Shown piece after piece: positions 16,905 to 27,014 of a stretch of 64,000 nt of DNA. The stretch's first letter is position 1, and each line of letters starts with the position of its first letter. Position numbers and translations under genes: made by a program. The notes under the pieces were generated by a model. The model worked only from the letters and a program-made list of their open reading frames with translations. It was not told the DNA's origin and did no database searches. Source of the DNA: JAFDWI01 sp963764215 (GTDB taxonomy: Bacteria; Actinomycetota; Acidimicrobiia; Acidimicrobiales; Iamiaceae); the NCBI GenBank assembly GCA_963764215.1, contig CAVXRS010000008.1:124001-188000 (forward strand), in the 5' to 3' direction.

Positions 16905-18978
16905 TCACCGGAGCGTGTGGCCTTCTGGCGGGCACTCGACAGGGCGTTCCACTTCCGAGACCCGGACCGATTCGCCCAGGTACTCACGTTGGGTGAGGTC
17001 CGCCCAGCGCACGAGGTCTTCGGGGGGCAACGATCCGGTGTCGACCGACGCCGACACGGTGCCGTCGGGACGCCAGATCGACCGGGTCGCCACGAAGTCG
17101 ACGAAGTCGGGGGAGAACATGAGCGAGGGGAGGCCGAAGCCGTTGGTGTCGAATGCCCGGGCTTCCACCAGATCGGCCCCGCTGGTGCCGTAGGCGTCGA
17201 CCAGGATCCTGCGGACCCGTGGGCTGCTGTGGAGCTCCGATTGGGAGTTGAGCCACGCCGCGACCTTGGCGGCCAGCCGGGCCTTCTCACGCTGCTCCTT
17301 CGGGGTGAGCAGCGTCGCCTGGACGAGGGTCGTCTCGCCCGGGTAGGGGGGAAAGGCAGCCGAGGAGACCTGGACGTCCACGTCGGGACCGCCCTTGTCG
17401 CAGGCCCGCTGTTTCCCGTACTGCGCGACCAGGTCCGCCGGGACACACACGTCGACGCCGTAGTGATCGAGCGCGAGGACCAGCGCCGAGCTCAGGGCGA
17501 AGGAGCTGAAGTTGCCCGATGCGGCCACCCGGACCTGTCCCCGGTGGCGGAGCAGCACCACCGCACGGTTCACGAACTGTTGGTGAGCGCCACCGATTCG
17601 TCTCCTGCCCCGTTCGTGCCGGGTCCAGGGTTCTTGTGCGGGATGGCGAACAGGGAGACGACCAGGACGGCCACCACGCCCAAGGCGCCGAGCCGCCGGA
17701 GGTCCACGGCGCGCGCCGGTCGGCGGAGCTGCCATTCGCGGACCAGGGCGATGACAATGGCCAACCAGAAGAACATCGACGTGCCCCACAACGAACGGAA
17801 GTACTGCCGCTTGAATCCGAAATCGGTGGGGGCGTTGAGGATGTTGACGATCGCGGCGGCGACCGCCACCGCGGCGACGACGAGTACCGCAGCAACGATC
17901 CGTTCCCGGCGTCGCAAGGCTCGGAAGGCCAGGACCGACCAGACGCCGACGATCCCGACCACGAGAAAGCGAGTGCGAGGTTGCCCGGCGTGGCGACCAG
18001 CGGGGAGGAGAAGGTGTCGCGGAACCAGAACGGTGGCGACCCGAGCATCGCGGAGACGATGCCGATCGCACGGGCGACCGACACCTTGTGCGACAGGTCG
18101 GTGCCCGACGCGCGCCACAGGTTGGTGAGGTTCCCCGGATTGTTCGTGAACTGCTGGATCAGCGACGGCAGCCACAGCACCACGGTGATCGCCAAGCTGA
18201 TCAGCAACTGCCGGGTGAGTTTGCGGCGGAGTCCGGGCCACTTCTCGGGTTCGTTGCGCCGGGCGTTGCGGAGGGTCACGATCAGCGCGATCGGTGCGCA
18301 CAGCCCGATCACGGGCACGAGAAACGTCAGGACCAGGTGGTTGAGCAGGAGGAAGTTGACGATCAGCGCGAAGAACCAGATCGTGTCCAGGTCCCGGTCG
18401 GCGACGCTCCAGGTGGCGATGAGGAAGATGGCGAAGGGGATCGTGATCATCTGCATCGGCGCCACGTCGATCAGCGCTTCCGAGCCCATGGTCCACACCA
18501 GCAGCGCGAGCGCGAGCAGCGCCCAGATGCCGCCCACCGTTCCCAGACGGCGACGGAGCAGCCACCCACCGGCTATGAGCCAGGCCGAGTTGAGCACGGC
18601 CATCCCGATGAGCGGTCCCCACGCCGGGCCCAGGAAGTGGACGGGGACACTGATGACGTACAGCTCGGTGGCCCCGGGGAAGTAGGTGGCTGCGCCCAGC
18701 TTGGTCGACACCGAGGTCCACATGCCGACCAGCGGGAAGTGCGAACTGAACACGTCGGTGGCACGCAGCACCGTGGTCGCCGCGTCCAGGGTGGGAAACC
18801 AGCCGCCGTGCCCGTCGCGGTAGGCCGTCGTCCACACCGGCAGGATCGTCAGGAACTGCGCGGCCCAAAACGCGATTCCCACCCAGCTGAACGACACCCG
18901 GCGCAGGGCGCTGCGGCCCTCGCGGTCCGGGTCCACGGGGTCGTGCGGTTCCTGGCTCGACTCGGTCGTCTGGGTCAT
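16905..18978 (-). CDS. Large polytopic membrane protein of unknown function (two frame shifts)
   Basis: Three frames join into one protein of about 691 residues if one missing base is restored near 17968 (LALAF then LVVGIVGVW) and one near 17581 (SVALTN then QFVNRAVV). The first 450 residues hold about ten membrane helices with long periplasmic loops (TAYRDGHGGWFPTLD, SSHFPLVGMW, PGATELYVISVP), a layout like GT-C glycosyltransferases or related integral membrane proteins, but I see no decisive motif. The C-terminal 230 residues are soluble and presumably extracytoplasmic (ALDHYGVDVCVPADL, GVSASVDTGSLPPED-like region). With both shifts mended the length is a multiple of three, which favours sequence error over decay. 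It is separated by about 70 bases from the cyclopropane synthase end. Confidence 0.6.
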
Positions 18979-19047
18979 GTGGCTCGGCGGGTCGGGAAAC
19001 GGATCGCTCAGCCTAACGCCGTGCCGGTCTGGCCTTCCTCCGAACGC

Positions 19048-20365
19048 TCAGCGCGCGGGGCTCGGATCAGCCACTCCGAGCCACTGCCTGGTCGCGGGGA
19101 TGCCCGAGGTGCCGTCCGGTTTGGCGCGCACGGCGAGGACCTGGTGGATGGCGATGCGGCCCTCCTCGAATGCCAGAGCCGAGCCGGCCATGTAGAGGCG
19201 CCACACCCGCGCCCGCTCGGGGCCGACCAACTTCTGGGCCCGGTCCCAGCTTCCCTCGAGATTGTGCACCCAGGCGCGCAGCGTCTTGGCGTAGTGCTCG
19301 CGGAGCGATTCCACATCGCGCACTTCGAGATGGTGCTTCTGCATCGCGGAAACCGCAGTGCCCACCTCGATGAGGGCCGCATCGGGGAACACGTACCTGG
19401 CCATGAACGAACGACGCGCGATCGCGGCCTTGGAGGGGTCGGGGCGGGATATCGCGTGGTTCAGCAGCCGGGCTCCGGGAGCCAGCAGCCGGTAGAGGTC
19501 CTCGAAGTACTCCTCGGCCCGGGACAGGCCGACGTGCTCGAACATGCCGATCGACGAGACGGCGTCGAACGGGCCGTCGTGGATGTCGCGGTAGTCCTGG
19601 ACACGGATCTCGATCTTGTCGGTCAACCCGGCCTCGGCGATCCGTTCGCGTGCCAGGATCGCCTGCTCCTGCGAGAGGGTGACCCCCACCGCCGTGACGC
19701 CATGGTGTTGCGCGGCGTGCAGGACCATGCCGCCCCAGCCGCAGCCGACATCGAGCAGACGCATGCCGGGCTTGAGGTCGAGCTTCCGGCTGATCAGCTC
19801 GTACTTGGCTTCCTGGGCGTCTTCGAGTGTGAAGTCGTCGCGTGCCCAGTAGGCGCACGAGTAGGTCAGCGACGGCCCGAGGACGAGCCGGTAGAAGTCG
19901 TTGCCGACATCGTAATGATGGGAGATCGCCTGCGCGTCCCGGCCCCGCAGGTGACGGAAACCGTTGAGTTTGGCCTCGACCGAAGGGGGCGTCGGTGGCC
20001 CACCGAGGACGTCCAGATCCCGGGCCGTGCGCAACAGCCTGGGCAGCAGACGCACCGATATGCCGGCCTGGTGCACCTCACCGTCGTTGTCGACGAGGGC
20101 GTCGCGCAGCTCCAGCAGGTCGAACACGCTGCCATCGAGCTGCAGGTCGCCGGCGACATAGGCGCGGGACAGACCCAACTCGCCCGGGGCCCAGAGCAAC
20201 CGCCGCAGCGCCAGAGGAGACTCGAGCCGGATGCGCGGTGTCGGTCCGCGGGCCGAGGGTGGAGCCGTCCCACATCTCGATCCTGACCGGAATCGGCCCG
20301 TGGAAGATCTCCTCGATCAGCGGCTCGAGGACGGCCGCGGCACTCCGGTGCGGTGAGGATGGCAT
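19048..20365 (-). CDS. Cyclopropane-fatty-acyl-phospholipid synthase family (frame shift)
   Basis: About 438 residues after removing one extra base near 20240 (RTDTA then IRLESPLALRRLLWAPGE). N-terminal lipid-binding region (VLEPLIEEIFHGPIPVRIEMWDG split over 20365-20250), then the methyltransferase: AISHHYDVGNDFYRLVLG, YSCAYW, LLDVGCGWGGMVLHAA (AdoMet-binding motif), GMFEHVG, and RRSFMARYVFPD. The enzyme adds a methylene or methyl group from AdoMet to unsaturated acyl chains of membrane phospholipids. The start ATG 20365 has GAGGT upstream and TAAGTT eleven bases before it. It diverges from dnaK across about 175 bases. A downstream start at 20199 would lack the lipid-binding part, so the longer gene is preferred. 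Confidence 0.83.
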
Positions 20366-20468
20366 GGGGACCTCGCAACTTAGACGACCTTTCGGTCACA
20401 CGGTATCGCTCCCGTACCTGCGTGTGCATCCTTTTCTGTCGAAACCGCAACAACAGACCCCACTCAGG

Positions 20469-20498
20469 TTGCCAACATGGCACTCAAGCTTCTAGAGT
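20469..20498 (+). promoter_or_regulatory. Predicted dnaK promoter
   Basis: TTGCCA (20469-20474), an 18-base spacer and TAGAGT (20493-20498). Transcription would begin near 20505, leaving a leader of about 35 bases with GGAAGGATC before ATG 20540. The CIRCE-like repeat overlaps the -10. Confidence 0.45.
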
Positions 20499-20503
20499 GA
20501 CAG
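20477..20503 (+). promoter_or_regulatory. CIRCE-like inverted repeat upstream of dnaK
   Basis: ATGGCACTC, nine bases, GAGTGACAG. The known HrcA operator is TTAGCACTC-N9-GAGTGCTAA; thirteen of eighteen positions agree, including the CACTC/GAGTG core and exact spacing. Overlap with the -10 fits repression. The left arm also contains ACTCAAG, the perfect right half-site of the HspR operator (HAIR). hrcA is not in the window. Confidence 0.6.
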
Positions 20504-20539
20504 CCAATCATCTTCTTAGCGATCGGAAGGATCATCGAC

Positions 20540-22377
<1,838 letters not shown>

Positions 22378-22378
<1 letters not shown>

Positions 22379-22998
22379 TGGGTGCCCGTTCCGATGCCGA
22401 AGCCGAAGTGGCCGACCACCCGGGCGACGACGTCGCCGAGGACACACCCGACGACACGGTCGCCCAGGGCGACGACCCCGCGGCAGGCCTCGGTGACGAC
22501 GAGGTGATCGACGCCGAGGTCGTCGACGACGACGGGCCGGGACCGGCGCAGGTGACGAAGCCCCGTTGGAGGCGGACCGCGCCGCGCAGGAGCGCGACGA
22601 CTACCTCGGCGCGCTCCGCCAGGTGCAGGCCGATTTCGAGAACTACCGCAAACGTTCACTCAAACAGCAGACCGAGGCGATCGACCGCGGCGACCGGTCA
22701 GCTCGTCGAGTCCCTCCTTCCGGTGCTCGACGCCTGTGAAGGCGGCATCGAGCACGGCGACGAAGGGGTGACCGCGGTCTTCACGGCGTTGCTCGGCACC
22801 CTCGAGCGGGTCGGACTCGAACGGGTCGACCCCGCCGGTGAACCCTTCGACCCGAATGCCCACGAGGCCGTGCTGCACGAACCACCGGGTGACGATGACG
22901 GCGACGCCACCGAACCCGTCGTCGTCGAAGTCATGCGACCCGGCTATCGCTGGAAGGAGCGGACGCTGCGGGCCGCGATGGTCAAGGTCAAGGGCTGA
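22378..22998 (+). CDS. grpE: Nucleotide exchange factor GrpE (two compensating frame shifts)
   Basis: The open frame is continuous (206 residues) but its middle is nonsense. In the neighbouring frame, 22563-22690 encodes unmistakable GrpE: ERDDYLGALRQVQADFENYR and KRSLKQQTEAI. Restoring one G near 22553 and removing one G near 22692 gives a normal GrpE: acidic disordered N-terminus, long dimerising helix, then TGQLVESLLPVLDACEGGI, FDPNAHEAVLHEP and the beta-wing ending VMRPGYRWKERTLRAAMVKV. GrpE releases ADP from DnaK. Because both flanks and the middle are conserved and the gene is normally essential, I take both shifts as sequence errors. Start overlaps the dnaK stop. Confidence 0.88.
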
Positions 22999-23003
22999 AC
23001 GGC

Positions 23004-24536
23004 ATGGCCGCCGAGCGTGAGTGGTTCGAGAAGGACTATTACAAGGTCCTGGGTGTGGCCGAGGACGCCTCGGCCAAGGACATCACGCGCGCCTACCGAC
23101 AGCTCGCCAGAGAGAACCACCCCGACGCGAACCCCGGTGACGCCAGCGCCGAGGAACGGTTCAAGGAGATCTCATCCGCCTACGACGTGATCGGCGACAA
23201 GGACAAGCGCGCCGAATACGACGAAGTGCGACGGATGGGTCCCATGGGCGGCAACCTGGGTGGTGGGTTCGGTGGCTTCCAGGGAGCGCCGGGGGGGTTC
23301 CGAGTCGAAGGAGACGTCGGGGGCCTGGGCGACCTGCTGGGAGGCCTGTTCACCCGTGGCACCCAGGCGCGGGGTGCCGCCAGTTCGAGGCGCCGCCGCG
23401 GCAACGACCTCGAAGCCGAACTGCACCTTTCCTTTGCCGACGCGGTCCGGGGCATCACCACGACGGTGCATCTGACCTCCGACGCGGCGTGCTCGACGTG
23501 TCACGGTTCCGGCGCCAGACCCGGTACGGCACCGAAGACGTGCACGCGCTGTGGAGGCCGAGGCGTCCTCGACGACAACCAGGGTCCGTTCTCGTTCTCC
23601 CAACCCTGCCCGGTCTGTTCGGGTCGGGGCATCGTCATCGAGGACCCCTGTCCCACCTGTCGGGGCACGGGGGTGGAACGCCGGCCGCGCGACGTGAAGG
23701 TCCGGGTGCCCGCCGGCGTCGCCGACGGAGCCCATCTCCGGCTCAAGGGTCGGGGTGAGCCGGGCGCCAACGGTGGCAAATCGGGTGACTTGCACCTCAA
23801 GGTGCGCGTCGCTGCCGATCCGTTGTTCGGGATGTCCGGCAAGAACCTCACCCTGACCGTGCCGGTCACCTTCGGGGAAGCGGCGCTCGGCGGCGACGTG
23901 TCGGTCCCGACCATGGAAGGCGACCCGGTCACGGTCCGGCTCCCGCCGGGAACCCCGAATCGGCGCACACTCCGGGTCAAGGGCCGGGGAGTGAAGACCG
24001 CAAAGGGAACCGGTGACCTGCTCGTCACGGTCGACGTGGCTGTGCCGTCGAAGCTGACGAACGAACAGCGCAAGGCGATCGAGGCATTGGAGAAGGCGAC
24101 CTACGAGTCACCCAGGCCCGAGATCGAGGCGCTGGTGAACCCCGAGGAGCGCGGCATGAGTCGAAAACTGAACGAGGGCGTGTATGTGATCTCGGTCGCG
24201 GCGGAGCTGGCCGGGGTGCATCCCCAGACGCTCCGCATCTACGAACGTCGCGGTCTGGTCGACCCGGCGCGCACCTCGGGTGGGTCCCGGCGCTATTCCG
24301 AAGCGGACATCGAACTGCTCCAGCGGATCCAGGAGCTCACCAACGACGGCCTGAACCTCAGCGGCGTGCAACGTGTGCTCGAACTGGAGGAGCAGCTGGC
24401 CGAGCTGCGATCCGAACTCGAGGCGACCCGACGGGCGGCCGCCGAGGCAGTTGCCGAGACCCACCGTCACTATCGGCGGGACCTGGTGCCGATCAGCCAG
24501 AGCCTCGTGCGGTACCGGCCGCCGCGAGGCCACTGA
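23004..24536 (+). CDS. dnaJ-hspR: DnaJ chaperone and HspR repressor in one open frame
   Basis: 510 residues. Residues 1-380 are a complete type I DnaJ: J domain with HPD at 39-41, Gly/Phe-rich region, four zinc-binding CxxCxGxG repeats between 163 and 223 (CSTCHGSG, CTRCGGRG, CPVCSGRG, CPTCRGTG) and the C-terminal substrate domain. Without a stop the frame runs into Met385, MSRKLNEGVYVISVAAELA, a typical HspR: MerR-type winged helix (HPQTLRIYERRGL, TSGGSRRYSEADIELL) and a coiled coil. ATG 24156 has a perfect GAGGAG six bases upstream, so HspR can be made alone. Actinobacteria usually carry dnaJ and hspR as adjacent separate genes. A TGA in the next frame at about 24143 means one base error could have joined them. 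HspR represses the operon through HAIR sites. Confidence 0.85.
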   Translation: MAAEREWFEKDYYKVLGVAEDASAKDITRAYRQLARENHPDANPGDASAEERFKEISSAYDVIGDKDKRAEYDEVRRMGPMGGNLGGGFGGFQGAPGGFRVEGDVGGLGDLLGGLFTRGTQARGAASSRRRRGNDLEAELHLSFADAVRGITTTVHLTSDAACSTCHGSGARPGTAPKTCTRCGGRGVLDDNQGPFSFSQPCPVCSGRGIVIEDPCPTCRGTGVERRPRDVKVRVPAGVADGAHLRLKGRGEPGANGGKSGDLHLKVRVAADPLFGMSGKNLTLTVPVTFGEAALGGDVSVPTMEGDPVTVRLPPGTPNRRTLRVKGRGVKTAKGTGDLLVTVDVAVPSKLTNEQRKAIEALEKATYESPRPEIEALVNPEERGMSRKLNEGVYVISVAAELAGVHPQTLRIYERRGLVDPARTSGGSRRYSEADIELLQRIQELTNDGLNLSGVQRVLELEEQLAELRSELEATRRAAAEAVAETHRHYRRDLVPISQSLVRYRPPRGH

Positions 24537-24547
24537 GCCCCCGGTCA

Positions 24548-24553
24548 TAGACT
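24548..24553 (+). promoter_or_regulatory. -10 hexamer, glycosyltransferase gene
   Basis: TAGACT eight bases before GTG 24562, within the 25-base gap after hspR; suggests a separate promoter. Confidence 0.4.
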
Positions 24554-24561
24554 CTGCGATC

Positions 24562-25326
24562 GTGTCAGCCGGTTTTGCCTGCCTCTCGTTCGTGTTCCCC
24601 GCCTGGAACGAGGAGGAGATGCTCGGCCAGACCGTGGCGGTGGCGATCGAAGCAGGCGAGGCGCTGGTCGCCGCACACGAGGTCGCAGGATTCGAGATCG
24701 TGCTCGTCGATGACGGGTCGAGCGACGGGACGCCCGGACTGGTCGACGAGCTCGCCGCCGGTGACGAGCGCGTCCGCGCCGTTCACCACGAGCGCAATCG
24801 GGGTCTGGGCGCGACCATTCGCAGCGGATTCGCCGCGGCATCCGGCGACATCGTGTGTTACACGGACTCCGATCTGCCCTTCGACCTGTTGTTGCTGGGC
24901 AAGGCGTTCCACCTGTTGCGCATCTACGACGCCGACATCGTGAGCCTGTACCGATTCGACCGGACCGCGGAAGGACCGAAGCGGTACTGGTTCTCCCACC
25001 TGTACAACTGGCTCGTGCGGTACTCCCTCGGCGTGAAGCTCCGTGACGTGAACTTCGCCGGCAAGTTGATCCGACGCGAGGTGCTCGACCGGGTCGAGTT
25101 GCGGAGCGAAGGGTCCTTCGTCGACGTCGAGTTGATGGCCCAGGCCGAACGACTGGGCTATTCGATCATCCAGTTCGGGGTGGACTACTTCCCGCGGACA
25201 CGCGGCACGTCGACGCTCGCCGCGCCGACCGTCATCTGGAAGATTCTGGGCGAACTGCGCACCGAGCGTGCCCGCCTGCGCAGCATCGAGCCGCTCGCTG
25301 CTGACGAGCGGCGTCGACCCCGGTGA
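24562..25326 (+). CDS. Glycosyltransferase family 2 (polyprenyl-phosphate sugar transferase-like)
   Basis: 254 residues. GT-A fold signatures: FVFPAWNEEEMLGQT at the start, IVLVDDGSSDGTPGLVDEL (nucleotide-binding DD), NRGLGATIRSGFAAASGDIV, YTDSDLPFD (the DxD-type metal site) and DVNFAGKLIRREV with SFVDVELMAQA. This matches dolichyl/polyprenyl phosphate mannosyl- or glucosyltransferases, which charge a lipid carrier on the cytoplasmic face. The start GTG 24562 keeps the whole first strand. The stop overlaps the next start (GTGA), so it is coupled to the large membrane protein, which may use the sugar carrier outside the membrane. Confidence 0.82.
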   Translation: MSAGFACLSFVFPAWNEEEMLGQTVAVAIEAGEALVAAHEVAGFEIVLVDDGSSDGTPGLVDELAAGDERVRAVHHERNRGLGATIRSGFAAASGDIVCYTDSDLPFDLLLLGKAFHLLRIYDADIVSLYRFDRTAEGPKRYWFSHLYNWLVRYSLGVKLRDVNFAGKLIRREVLDRVELRSEGSFVDVELMAQAERLGYSIIQFGVDYFPRTRGTSTLAAPTVIWKILGELRTERARLRSIEPLAADERRRPR

Positions 25327-26942
25327 CCGGAACGGCCCTGGCGGCCGAACCCGAGGCAACTCGATGGACCGTGACCGCGGGCGAGCGGCGGTGGAGCACC
25401 GCGGTGTTCGTTCTCGGTCTCGGGCTGTTGCTCCTCGACGCGCTCTGGAACGGTCGCGGGCTGTGGTTCTACTCCGACGAGTGGAACGTCATCGCAGCTC
25501 ATCACTCGGGCAATTGGACCCAGGGATTCAACGGTCAGTGGCTGCTCGTCCCGACCGCCGTGTTCTGGGTCCTGCTCAAGATCTTCGGGCTGTTCGACTA
25601 CCTGCCCTTCCGGCTGGTCGGTCTGAGTTGCTACGGCGGATTGGTCGTCGTCTTCCACCACTGGGCATCCAAGCGGGTCCGCCCGGCCGCGGCGGCGCTC
25701 GCGGGCATCGCCGTGGCCTGGTACTCCACGTCCTGGAACGTCGTGATGATGCCGCTGTTGATGAACTTCACACTCCCCGCCGCGTTGCTCTTCGCGACCT
25801 GGTTGGTGCTGGACCGGGGTGCCCGTCGCGGCGACGTGCTCGTGGCGGTCTTCCTGTTGGTGGGCGTGACCTCGTCGAACGTGGGACTGGTCGTGGCCTT
25901 CGTAGTGGCAGTGGAATTCGCGATCGGAAGGGTGCCGTGGCGACGGTGGTGGGTCTTCCTGCCTGCCGCGGCGGTCTGGATTCCGTGGTATCTGTTCCGC
26001 TATCAGGCGATCGGGCCGACCGCGAAGGTTTCGCATGCCGTGCACTGGGGCATGGGCCTGACCGAGTCCTACGCCCGGGGCTTCGCGGCGGGCTGGTCGG
26101 TCGGCCAGTGGCTGTGGCTGGCGGCGCTCACCGCGGTGCTCGTCTGGGCGTCGATCCGGCGACGCTGGAACGCGCGGAGCATCGCCGTGGTCGCCGGTCT
26201 GGCGCTCTTCGTCGCCGGAGCGTCGTTCCGGGCCGCGGACTTTCCCATCCCGGTTCCTCCCGATCCGAACTGGTATCTCTGGCTCTATTCGGTCTTCGTC
26301 GCCGCACTGCTGGTCGAGCTGTGCCGCGACATGCGGATTCCGCTGTTACTGCTGGCCCTGCTGGCCGCTCCCATCACCGCCGGAGGGGTGCAACTCCATC
26401 ACTCGTTGGAGAAGTTCCATCGTGGCGGGGTTGCCGCAAAGCCGAATCTGCGGACGTGGTTCGCGGCTGCGGACGCACTCGGCCCGCACGCGGCGGCCGG
26501 CGCGACGTTGCCGGTGAACATCATTCAGGTACCGGTGCGGGACTACGCGTCGTTGCGCCGTGACATGGGGTCGCTCGCCCCCGGCGCACGACTTGGCGAT
26601 CTCGGTGACGAACCCACCCGGGAGGCTGCCGACGCGTGGATGTTGGAGAACCTGGGCGTGACGGTTCACCCGGGACCGTCCCCGGCCGACTCCTGCCGAC
26701 CCGCCGGCGCGATGAGTCCGGGCGGTGTGCGTCTCCCGGCGGGCGCGGGCGTGGAAATCACCACCTCCGCACACCCGGCGGAGGTCCGGTTCCGTCGATT
26801 CGCGGACGGCTTTGCCTACTCGCCCTTCGCCACGGCTCCGCCCCACCACACGGTGCACCTTGCGATTCCGACCGATGCGGCCAGCCTGGCCTGGTATCTG
26901 CGGGTCGACGGCGAGGCGACCGTCTCGATCTGCAGCCGCTGA
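25323..26942 (+). CDS. Polytopic membrane protein, probable GT-C-like glycosyltransferase partner
   Basis: 539 residues with about ten membrane helices in the first 370 residues and a soluble C-terminal part of about 170. The first extracytoplasmic loop has GLWFYSDEWNVIAAHH; an acidic pair or DE in this loop is typical of GT-C enzymes that use lipid-linked sugars, but I cannot name a family. Translation is coupled by a four-base overlap to a polyprenyl-phosphate sugar transferase gene, which supports a role in sugar transfer to lipid, protein or wall polymer. Start GTG 25323. The C-terminal domain may recognise the acceptor. It ends 72 bases before clpB, leaving just enough room for the clpB control region. 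Confidence 0.6.
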   Translation: MTGTALAAEPEATRWTVTAGERRWSTAVFVLGLGLLLLDALWNGRGLWFYSDEWNVIAAHHSGNWTQGFNGQWLLVPTAVFWVLLKIFGLFDYLPFRLVGLSCYGGLVVVFHHWASKRVRPAAAALAGIAVAWYSTSWNVVMMPLLMNFTLPAALLFATWLVLDRGARRGDVLVAVFLLVGVTSSNVGLVVAFVVAVEFAIGRVPWRRWWVFLPAAAVWIPWYLFRYQAIGPTAKVSHAVHWGMGLTESYARGFAAGWSVGQWLWLAALTAVLVWASIRRRWNARSIAVVAGLALFVAGASFRAADFPIPVPPDPNWYLWLYSVFVAALLVELCRDMRIPLLLLALLAAPITAGGVQLHHSLEKFHRGGVAAKPNLRTWFAAADALGPHAAAGATLPVNIIQVPVRDYASLRRDMGSLAPGARLGDLGDEPTREAADAWMLENLGVTVHPGPSPADSCRPAGAMSPGGVRLPAGAGVEITTSAHPAEVRFRRFADGFAYSPFATAPPHHTVHLAIPTDAASLAWYLRVDGEATVSICSR

Positions 26943-26963
26943 TGGCAACATGTGAGAATCAAT

Positions 26964-26990
26964 AAACTTGATAGTTCTATTGTCAAGTTT
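26964..26990 (+). promoter_or_regulatory. HAIR-like HspR operator upstream of clpB
   Basis: Perfect inverted repeat AAACTTGA, eleven bases, TCAAGTTT. The HspR operator HAIR is CTTGAGT-N7-ACTCAAG, that is CTTGA-N11-TCAAG; arms and spacing match exactly (26967-26987). It overlaps the predicted -35 of clpB and lies in an AT-rich island in GC-rich DNA. HspR is encoded at 24156-24536. Confidence 0.75.
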
Positions 26991-27008
26991 GATTCGAGGG
27001 CGTAGGAT
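26980..27008 (+). promoter_or_regulatory. Predicted clpB promoter
   Basis: TTGTCA (26980-26985), 17 bases, TAGGAT (27003-27008). Six bases then separate the -10 from ATG 27015, so the transcript is likely leaderless or nearly so. The HspR-type repeat covers the -35. Confidence 0.65.
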
Positions 27009-27014
27009 GGGTTC

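Noticed and set aside
22561..22695. Decay of grpE into a pseudogene.
   Set aside because: The out-of-frame middle is perfectly conserved GrpE and two one-base corrections restore it; sequence error is simpler.
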